This document shows positions 1-5,226 of a DNA stretch of 5,226 nt, piece after piece. The DNA is from Anaerolineales bacterium. GTDB lineage: Bacteria; Chloroflexota; Anaerolineae; Anaerolineales; DRMV01. The DNA is taken from positions 8,543 through 13,768 of the forward strand of contig JALVOR010000202.1 of NCBI GenBank assembly GCA_027026295.1. The letters are read 5' to 3'. Each line of letters starts with the position of its first letter. Positions within the stretch are counted from its first letter, which is position 1. Under the pieces are notes generated by a model. That model was not told where the DNA came from. It saw only the letters and a list, made by a program, of their open reading frames with translations, and ran no database searches. Both the position numbers and the translations under genes were made by a program.

Positions 1-3000
1 GACCTGAACGGCGGGAAGCCGCTGCCCCCCGGCCCCTATTGTCTGGAAGCCCTCTTCCACACCGGCACCAAGATGCTTCGCCCTTCCTTTTCCTGGCTGA
101 TTGTCGCCACCGACAACCTCACCGTCGAAGCCACCCCCAACAACACCCTCGTGTGGGCAACCGACCTGGGCGGTGGCACACCCCAGCCCAACCTGTCCGT
201 TTCCTTCTACACCGAAGACGGCACGGCTTTAGGGGAAGCCGCGCCGACCGATGCCCATGGCGTAGCGTTGTGGAAAAATCGATGGGAAAGCAACACAGCG
301 AAAGATTCAGATGAATCCGGGGTGCCGCGCTTTGCCATTGTGCGCTCTCCCGACCACTACGCCTTCACCGACCTCGTCCATGGCCTCTCCGACCCCTCGC
401 TCAGTTTCTACTACAGCCTGAAAAAACCGCCGCCTTACACAGCCTACATCTACACCGACCGACCGCTCTACCGCCCCGGGCAAACAGTCTATTTCAAAGG
501 ATTGGTGCGCCACGACCAGGATATGCACTACGACCTGCCTGACGCTGCGGCGGTGTGGGTTTCCTTCTGGCATGAGGGCAAACTCTTCAGCGAGCAGCAT
601 CTCCCCCTCTCCGCCTTTGGCACTTTCCACGGCAGCGTCAGCCTGCCCGACGGCGCCCCCGTGGGCAATTACTACTGGCGCATCCGCCTCACGCCCAAAG
701 GCGACGCCATTGGCTATGGCTCCATCCGGGTCGCCGCCTACCACAAGCCGCTCTTCCAGGTGGAACTCGCCCCCGAACAACCCGACCTGCACGCGGGCGA
801 AGATACCACCGTGCGCCTCACGGCAGCCTATTATGCTGGCGACGCGGTGGTAAACGGCGAAGTGCAGTGGGAAATCCGCAGCAACAATTTCTACTTCCAT
901 CCACCGCAAAAATACAGCGATTACATCTTCCAGCAGGCCAATGAATCATGGTGGTGGGGTTACGAAACGGGCAGCGAAACAGTGGCACCTTCCACCCCGC
1001 TACAGCACGCCACCACCGATGCCCAGGGGCATCTCGACATTCCTGTGGCTGCCCCCAAAGACGCCGAGAGCGACCAGCAACTCACCGTGTGGGCTACCGT
1101 CACCGACGAAAGCGGGAACACTGCTGCAGGGCACACCGCCATCACCGTGCGGCAAAGCGACGTCTATGTGGGCGTCAAGACGGCTTCCTGGCTGGGCATC
1201 AGCGGCGAACCGCTGAAAATGCATTTCGTTGCCCTCACCCCCGAAGGCCAACCGCTGGCTGGCCAGCCGCTCACCGTGACCATCGTGGAAGAAAAATGGC
1301 ACAGTGTGCAGCAGCGCGATGCCAGCGGCGTGTTGCAGTGGGAAAACTCGCTGGAAACCATCCCTGTGACCGAATTCCCCGAAACGCGTACCGGCAACGA
1401 CGGCACAGCGACGCTCACTTTCACCCCCGACCACAGCGGCACCTACCGCATCAGCGTCAGCACCACCGACGCCGAGGGGCGTCCCCGCATCGCCAGCATG
1501 AGGGTGTGGGTGACGGGCAAAGAGGGCATTTTGTGGATGCACGAGGAACACGAACTGCCCATCGTGCCCGATAAAAACGACTACCGCCCCGGCGACACCG
1601 CCCACCTGCTCGTGCCGCAGCCTTTCGAGGGGCCGACTTACGCCCTGTTCACCGTGGCGCGCGGCGCAATTTACGAATATCGTGTGCTGCGCCTCGACCA
1701 GCCCAACAACCTCATCGACCTCCCCATCGAGAGCGACATGGCGCCCGAAATCTACGCTTCCGTGCTCACTGTGCAGGGTAGTGAAAGCGGCCTGCCCGAT
1801 TACCAGTTCGGCACGATTGCCCTGCCCGTGGCGTTAGACCGGCAAACCCTGCACGTCACCATCACCCCCGACAAGGAAACTGCCGCGCCGGGCGAGTCGT
1901 TGGGCGTTACCGTGGAAACCCGCACTGCCGACGGCAAGCCCGTCCCCGCCGAGGTTTCCCTCGCTGTGGTAGACAAAGCCATCTATGCCCTTGCCCCCGA
2001 TACCTTCGACCTGCTCCACCGCCTTTACCACCGCGGCTGGCTCGATATGGCCGTGGGCACAGGGCTGCTTTCCGATGTAAAAACCTACAACGCCCGCCTG
2101 GCGCGCTGGATTCCCGAAGGGCTGGGCATGGGCAGCGGCGGCGGAGGCAAAGGGGCAGACACCGAAGGCGTGATCGCCCTGCGCGAAAACTTCCGCGACA
2201 CCGCCTACTGGCAAGCCGACATCCAGACCGACGCCGAAGGCCGCGCCCATGTCAGCATACCGCTCCCCGACAACCTCACCACGTGGGTGCTGACCGCTCG
2301 CGGCATTACTGCCGACACCCGCGTGGGGAAGGCCACCGCCGAAGTTACCGTCAGCCAGCCTTTCTTCGTGCGCCTCCACACCCCGGCTTTCTTCACCGGC
2401 GGCGACTATGTGATCATCCAGGCCGTGCTGCACAACACCACCGACCAATCCCTCACCGCCTCCGTGCGCCTCACCCAGGCCAACGGCCTGACCCTTCAAA
2501 CCCCCGAAACCCAACAGGTGACGGTGCCCGCCAAAGGCCAGGCCGTGGTGCTCTGGAGAGCCAACGTACCGCTGACCTCTACCCGCGTGGATTTGAAAGT
2601 GGAAGCCACCGCGGGCAACTACAGCGACGCCTCCCGCCCGCTGCTGACCACCCTGCCCGACGGCGGCATTCCGGTCTATCAGTTCACCACTCGCGAACAC
2701 ATCGGCACGGCAGGCATGATGACCTCGGCGCAGCAAATCGTGGAATATGTCCAGCCGCCTGCCGCGGCTTCTCACGCCACCTTGCGGATAGAACTCGCGG
2801 GTTCGCTGCTCGCGGGGCTGCCCGCCACGCTGGAAAACGCCAGGCCGCCCGAAGGCGAATACCCCGCGCTGTGGGCAACCACGGTGGAAACCAACGCCAC
2901 CATCTGGCAGGCTTATCAGGCGCTGAAAAACACGCCCCCCAACGCTGACCAACTCGCCGCCACCATCCGCCGCGGGGTGCAACTGCTGGAAGCCACGCAA

Positions 3001-4284
3001 GGCACCAACGGCGGGTGGGGATGGTGTTCCATCTGCGATACCTCGCCGCTGATTACCGCGCACGCTGTGCAGGCATTGCTGGAAGCCCGCGCCGCCGGTT
3101 TCCCCGTGGACGGCGACACCCTCCGGGAGGCAGGCGATTATCTCAATAACTATATCGGCAACGCCGCCCCCCCCAACACGCTGTGGAGGCGGGAAACCCT
3201 GGCCTTCGAAATTGCCGCCGCTGCCCGGCTGGGTTCCCACAATGCGCTAATTTCCGCCACCTATCGCCTGACAAAACACCTTGCCCCCGACGACCTCAGC
3301 ACAGCGGGCGTGGCCTACCTGCTCATGGCTACGGAAGAACTCGACCTGGGCGAGAAATACGCTCAGCCGCTCGTCGCCCAACTGGAAGCCAGAATGGCGC
3401 GCGCCGCCGCGGGCATTCACTGGGACGGCTGCTGCGCGCACACCGACGCCGCCACCACCGCCCTCGCCCTGGACGCGTTGATGAACGCCCCCGACGCTTC
3501 GGAAAGCGACCTCGCGCTGGCCGTGCGCTGGCTGATGACACAGCGCACGGCGGGTGTGTGGGGCAGCGCCTTCGACAATGCCGCCATCGTGCGGGCGTTG
3601 GCCCACTGGGCAACCCTCACCAACGAAGCCCAGCCCGATTACGACTATCAGGTGGCGTTCGACGACCAAAAGCCTGCCGACGGCCACATGGATGTCCAAC
3701 ACGTGGCCTCGCCCATGAGCCTGCACTGGGAAAACGGCTTCACCGCCGACCAACCCACGCCGCTGGTCATTCAGCGGGGCGAGGGCAAAGGCACGCTCTA
3801 TTACGACGCCTACCTGGAACTCACCCTGCCCGCAGCCGATTTGCCCGCCCGCGACGATGGCATCGCCATCACGCGGCAGTACTACCGCCTCGACGATTTG
3901 ACCACCCCCACAACCGACTTCAAAGTCGGCAACATTGTGCAGGTGCGGCTGGAGGTCGTGGCCCCCCACAGCCTGAACGACGTCGTGCTGACCGACTACC
4001 TGCCCGCCGGGCTGGAAGCCATAGCCTTCGGGCAGAACGAGCCGCTTTCCAGCAGCGATGACTTCCTGCGCTATGGCTGGGGCGGCTGGTACTTCTCGCG
4101 GGAATTCTACGACGAGCGCGCCGTGTTTGGCGCAGACCACCTGCCCGCGGGTGTCTATACGCTGGTTTACTACGCCCGCGCCGCCGTCCCTGGCGATTTC
4201 CAGGCGCGCCCGGCAACGATTTACGAAGCCTTCTTCCCCGACGTCTCTGGCCGCAGCGCCGGAGCAAAGGTGGTTATCCGGTAA
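1..4284 (+). CDS. Bacterial alpha-2-macroglobulin family protein, thioester-less (5'-partial)
   Basis: The frame is open from base 1 to TAA at 4282-4284 (1427 residues; numbering from base 1). Residues before Met25 already look like A2M sequence (LPPGPYCLEALF), so the start is upstream. Domains visible: MG-like repeats from about residue 40, with the hallmark TDRPLYRPG at 152-160; further MG domains at about 250-360 (YYAG at 277-280) and 385-490; bait-region-type domain at about 517-640; SLAVVDKAIYAL at 653-664; a Gly-rich stretch GSGGGGKG at 711-718; the A2M core at about 728-780 (NFRDTAYW and LPDNLTTW); alpha-alpha toroid at about 961-1220 (GGWGWC at 1004-1009); C-terminal MG domain at about 1280-1427, as in bacterial A2Ms. 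Family members are large cell-envelope or secreted proteins thought to trap proteases, often paired with a peptidoglycan glycosyltransferase. The CxEQ thioester motif expected near residues 945-965 is absent, so covalent trapping is unlikely. Cysteines are only C14, C1009, C1012, C1144 and C1145. Signal peptide and anchoring cannot be judged here. A hairpin terminator follows 23 bases after the stop. Confidence 0.93.
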   Translation, partial: DLNGGKPLPPGPYCLEALFHTGTKMLRPSFSWLIVATDNLTVEATPNNTLVWATDLGGGTPQPNLSVSFYTEDGTALGEAAPTDAHGVALWKNRWESNTAKDSDESGVPRFAIVRSPDHYAFTDLVHGLSDPSLSFYYSLKKPPPYTAYIYTDRPLYRPGQTVYFKGLVRHDQDMHYDLPDAAAVWVSFWHEGKLFSEQHLPLSAFGTFHGSVSLPDGAPVGNYYWRIRLTPKGDAIGYGSIRVAAYHKPLFQVELAPEQPDLHAGEDTTVRLTAAYYAGDAVVNGEVQWEIRSNNFYFHPPQKYSDYIFQQANESWWWGYETGSETVAPSTPLQHATTDAQGHLDIPVAAPKDAESDQQLTVWATVTDESGNTAAGHTAITVRQSDVYVGVKTASWLGISGEPLKMHFVALTPEGQPLAGQPLTVTIVEEKWHSVQQRDASGVLQWENSLETIPVTEFPETRTGNDGTATLTFTPDHSGTYRISVSTTDAEGRPRIASMRVWVTGKEGILWMHEEHELPIVPDKNDYRPGDTAHLLVPQPFEGPTYALFTVARGAIYEYRVLRLDQPNNLIDLPIESDMAPEIYASVLTVQGSESGLPDYQFGTIALPVALDRQTLHVTITPDKETAAPGESLGVTVETRTADGKPVPAEVSLAVVDKAIYALAPDTFDLLHRLYHRGWLDMAVGTGLLSDVKTYNARLARWIPEGLGMGSGGGGKGADTEGVIALRENFRDTAYWQADIQTDAEGRAHVSIPLPDNLTTWVLTARGITADTRVGKATAEVTVSQPFFVRLHTPAFFTGGDYVIIQAVLHNTTDQSLTASVRLTQANGLTLQTPETQQVTVPAKGQAVVLWRANVPLTSTRVDLKVEATAGNYSDASRPLLTTLPDGGIPVYQFTTREHIGTAGMMTSAQQIVEYVQPPAAASHATLRIELAGSLLAGLPATLENARPPEGEYPALWATTVETNATIWQAYQALKNTPPNADQLAATIRRGVQLLEATQGTNGGWGWCSICDTSPLITAHAVQALLEARAAGFPVDGDTLREAGDYLNNYIGNAAPPNTLWRRETLAFEIAAAARLGSHNALISATYRLTKHLAPDDLSTAGVAYLLMATEELDLGEKYAQPLVAQLEARMARAAAGIHWDGCCAHTDAATTALALDALMNAPDASESDLALAVRWLMTQRTAGVWGSAFDNAAIVRALAHWATLTNEAQPDYDYQVAFDDQKPADGHMDVQHVASPMSLHWENGFTADQPTPLVIQRGEGKGTLYYDAYLELTLPAADLPARDDGIAITRQYYRLDDLTTPTTDFKVGNIVQVRLEVVAPHSLNDVVLTDYLPAGLEAIAFGQNEPLSSSDDFLRYGWGGWYFSREFYDERAVFGADHLPAGVYTLVYYARAAVPGDFQARPATIYEAFFPDVSGRSAGAKVVIR

Positions 4285-4307
4285 CGCGGTTTACTACCTA
4301 CCCTGCC

Positions 4308-4347
4308 AAGCCCTGCCGGAAACACAAAGAACCGGCAGGGCTTTTGT
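4308..4347 (+). terminator. Rho-independent terminator of the A2M gene
   Basis: A perfect 12-bp stem is formed by AAGCCCTGCCGG (4308-4319) and CCGGCAGGGCTT (4332-4343), with a 12-base A-rich loop (4320-4331). It is followed by TTGT, giving the short T-run CTTTTGT. The stem starts 23 bases after the A2M stop codon and ends before the next promoter, which is the expected position. The T-tract is short, so some read-through is possible, but the GC-rich stem is strong. The opposite strand lacks a T-run after the stem, so I call it for the + strand only. Confidence 0.85.
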
Positions 4348-4358
4348 AACGCAAAAAC

Positions 4359-4387
4359 TTGCCACAGCCTTGGGGTAGTGATAAAAT
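4359..4387 (+). promoter_or_regulatory. Sigma-70-type promoter with extended -10, for the DUF1858/DUF2249 gene
   Basis: The -35 box TTGCCA (4359-4364) matches 5 of 6 consensus bases. After a 17-bp spacer comes the -10 box TAAAAT (4382-4387), also 5 of 6, preceded by TG one base away (4379-4380), as in extended -10 promoters. Transcription would start near 4393-4396, leaving a leader of about 37 bases before the GTG start. The site lies in a local AT-rich island within an otherwise GC-rich window, just after the terminator of the previous gene. The assignment rests on motif reading only. Confidence 0.7.
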
Positions 4388-4409
4388 TTCTATGAGTTTT
4401 ATCATAAAA
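4379..4409. promoter_or_regulatory. Inverted repeat over the -10/+1 region, candidate operator
   Basis: TGATAAAA (4379-4386) is mirrored exactly by TTTTATCA (4397-4404) across a 10-base spacer, a 26-bp dyad. The right arm is also part of a second overlapping dyad, TTTTAT-C-ATAAAA (4397-4409), so a third near-copy of the half-site (TCATAAAA, 4402-4409) follows. The dyad covers the -10 box and the predicted transcription start, where a bound dimer would block RNA polymerase; this would suit a repressor. With a start near 4394 the left arm is not transcribed, so an RNA hairpin is less likely than a DNA-binding site. I do not recognise it as an FNR, Fur, Rex or NsrR consensus. Part of the symmetry could be chance in AT-rich DNA. 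Confidence 0.45.
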
Positions 4410-4420
4410 ATACCGACCGT

Positions 4421-4425
4421 AGGAG
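4421..4425 (+). promoter_or_regulatory. Ribosome binding site fixing the GTG start
   Basis: AGGAG lies 6 bases upstream of GTG at 4432-4434. It decides the start of the downstream gene: there is no in-frame ATG nearby with a comparable site, and the protein encoded from this GTG begins directly with the conserved DUF1858 sequence. Confidence 0.8.
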
Positions 4426-4431
4426 TCCACC

Positions 4432-5226
4432 GTGGCCGTTTTAGCGCATACCAAAATCAAAGACGCCCTTGCCGAGCACCCCGAACTGCAAGACATCCTC
4501 ATTGGCCTTTCCCCCAAGTTCAAATTGCTCCGCAACCGCGGCGTGTTCAACATCGTTAGCCGCTGGGCGACCTTTGCCGACGTCGCTCGCATGGGTGACC
4601 TTTCCCTCTGCGAGGTGCTCCATCGCGTCAACCAGGCTTTGGGCACCGAAGACGAATTGCTGGCGCAGGCCCCCGAGTGCATCACTGAAGCGTACCAGCG
4701 TCCACCCCTGCCTACCACGCCGCCGGTCTGGCTTGCCCAGGCCAAGGAAACCACCGTGCTGGACGTCCGCCACCGGGAAGACTTCTTCCTCCCCCACGTG
4801 ATGGAAGCCCTCACCCGCCTGGCCGACGGCCACGTCCTCAAAATCGTCAACACCTTCTACCCCGCCCCGCTCATCGAAATGCTGCAGCAGGAAGGCTACG
4901 ACCTGTACTACGAAAACCCTTCCTTCCACGAGCACACGCTCTTCGTTCATCGTCCCCCTGTGGCGGAAGAGGGCTGGCCGGCGCAGCGTCACACCTTCCC
5001 CGAAATCGACACCGCCACCTGGGGCAAAGATTTCCTCTCGCGGCTGGTGCAGGCAGCCGAAGCCCTTGCGCCGGGGCAGGGTTTTCGCTTCACAGTGGCC
5101 GCCCCGCCCACCTCGCTGGTCAACACCGTGGAAAGCATGGGGCTGGAAAGTTTCGTCGAAGAAACCGAAAACGGCGCTCACACCCTCTACTTCTTCAAGC
5201 CCCCCGCCGAGGAAGCCGCCCCCCGC
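4432..5226 (+). CDS. DUF1858 and DUF2249 domain protein, with a second DUF2249-like domain (3'-partial)
   Basis: The frame runs from GTG at 4432 through 265 codons with no stop before the window ends. Residues about 6-70 (TKIKDALAEHPELQDILIGL, then SPKFKLLRNRGVF) match the helical DUF1858 family, which is often fused to DUF2249. A Pro-rich linker (about 90-99) leads to a DUF2249 domain at about 107-174 (TVLDVRHREDF, HVLKIVN, YPAPLIEMLQQEG, HTLFVHR), a small alpha/beta fold related to the sulfur carrier TusA but lacking its catalytic cysteine. Residues about 188-256 look like a second diverged copy (FRFTV, LVNTVESMG, HTLYFFK). Only two cysteines (C60, C83) are seen. No signal peptide or membrane segment, so probably cytoplasmic. 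Function is unknown; such proteins occur in redox, nitrogen-oxide and hemerythrin-linked gene sets, which is only a weak hint here. It has its own promoter, candidate operator and ribosome binding site. The charged Pro/Ala-rich tail (PPAEEAAPR) suggests the natural end is near or that a linker to another domain begins. Confidence 0.85.
   Translation, partial: MAVLAHTKIKDALAEHPELQDILIGLSPKFKLLRNRGVFNIVSRWATFADVARMGDLSLCEVLHRVNQALGTEDELLAQAPECITEAYQRPPLPTTPPVWLAQAKETTVLDVRHREDFFLPHVMEALTRLADGHVLKIVNTFYPAPLIEMLQQEGYDLYYENPSFHEHTLFVHRPPVAEEGWPAQRHTFPEIDTATWGKDFLSRLVQAAEALAPGQGFRFTVAAPPTSLVNTVESMGLESFVEETENGAHTLYFFKPPAEEAAPR

Noticed and set aside
2283..2948. A 221-codon + strand open frame in another frame of the A2M gene.
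   Set aside because: Arg/His/Pro-rich translation typical of the shifted frame of a GC-rich gene, with the real frame carrying the conserved A2M core.
1834..3240. A 468-codon open frame on the minus strand inside the A2M gene.
   Set aside because: Its translation is Gly/Val/His-rich low-information sequence with no recognisable family. It is fully antisense to well-conserved A2M domains and is explained by third-position GC bias.
3247..4140. A 297-codon minus-strand open frame over the C-terminal part of the A2M gene.
   Set aside because: Same composition as the other antisense frames, no domain recognised, no promoter or ribosome binding site seen.
4301..4317. CCCTGCC repeated directly at 4301-4307 and 4311-4317, as a possible short repeat or attachment site.
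   Set aside because: Only 7 bases, and the second copy is part of the terminator stem; no partner elsewhere and no integrase.
4285..4431. Possible riboswitch or small RNA in the intergenic region.
   Set aside because: The 147 bases are accounted for by terminator, promoter and a leader of about 37 bases, too short for a known riboswitch.
4359..4559. A short + strand open frame starting at TTG in the intergenic region and running into the DUF1858 gene.
   Set aside because: Its start coincides with the -35 box, its later ATG (4392) has no Shine-Dalgarno sequence, and the translation is Arg/Pro-rich out-of-frame reading of the real gene.
4441..5181. A 246-codon minus-strand open frame covering the DUF1858/DUF2249 gene.
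   Set aside because: The + strand frame has clear family matches, a promoter and a ribosome binding site; the antisense translation has none of these.

Overview
The window holds two protein-coding genes, both on the + strand and both cut by the window edges, separated by a 147-base intergenic region. Base composition is high-GC with strong G/C preference at third codon positions. Long empty antisense frames are explained by that bias and not by real genes. The organism is a high-GC bacterium. The large secreted-type alpha-2-macroglobulin (A2M) gene and the DUF1858/DUF2249 gene would fit a Chloroflexota (Anaerolineae-like) genome, but this is an impression from protein style, not a proven assignment.

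Bases 1-4284 encode the C-terminal 1427 residues of a bacterial A2M-family protein. The reading frame is open to base 1, so the first in-frame ATG (base 73) is an internal methionine and the true start, any signal peptide and any lipobox lie upstream. The usual order of macroglobulin (MG) domains, bait-region domain, A2M core domain, alpha-alpha toroid and C-terminal MG domain is readable. The Cys-x-Glu-Gln thioester motif expected at the start of the toroid domain is missing, so this is a thioester-less member. Four of its five cysteines sit as a CxxC and a CC pair within the toroid.

Bases 4285-4431 contain a strong 12-bp hairpin terminator for the A2M gene. They also hold a well-formed sigma-70-type promoter (TTGCCA, 17 bp, extended -10 TGaTAAAAT) and a perfect 8-bp inverted repeat lying over the -10 and predicted start site. 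A clear ribosome binding site stands 6 bases before a GTG start.

Bases 4432-5226 encode at least 265 residues of a DUF1858-DUF2249 protein that appears to carry a second, diverged DUF2249-like (TusA-fold) domain. The reading frame is still open at the window end. The terminator and separate promoter indicate that the two genes are independent transcription units, and nothing in the sequence ties their functions together. I see no RNA genes, mobile elements, CRISPR arrays or phage features. The A2M gene is an ordinary family architecture apart from its thioester loss and cysteines. The most unusual parts are the operator-like repeat and the tandem domain arrangement of the downstream gene.
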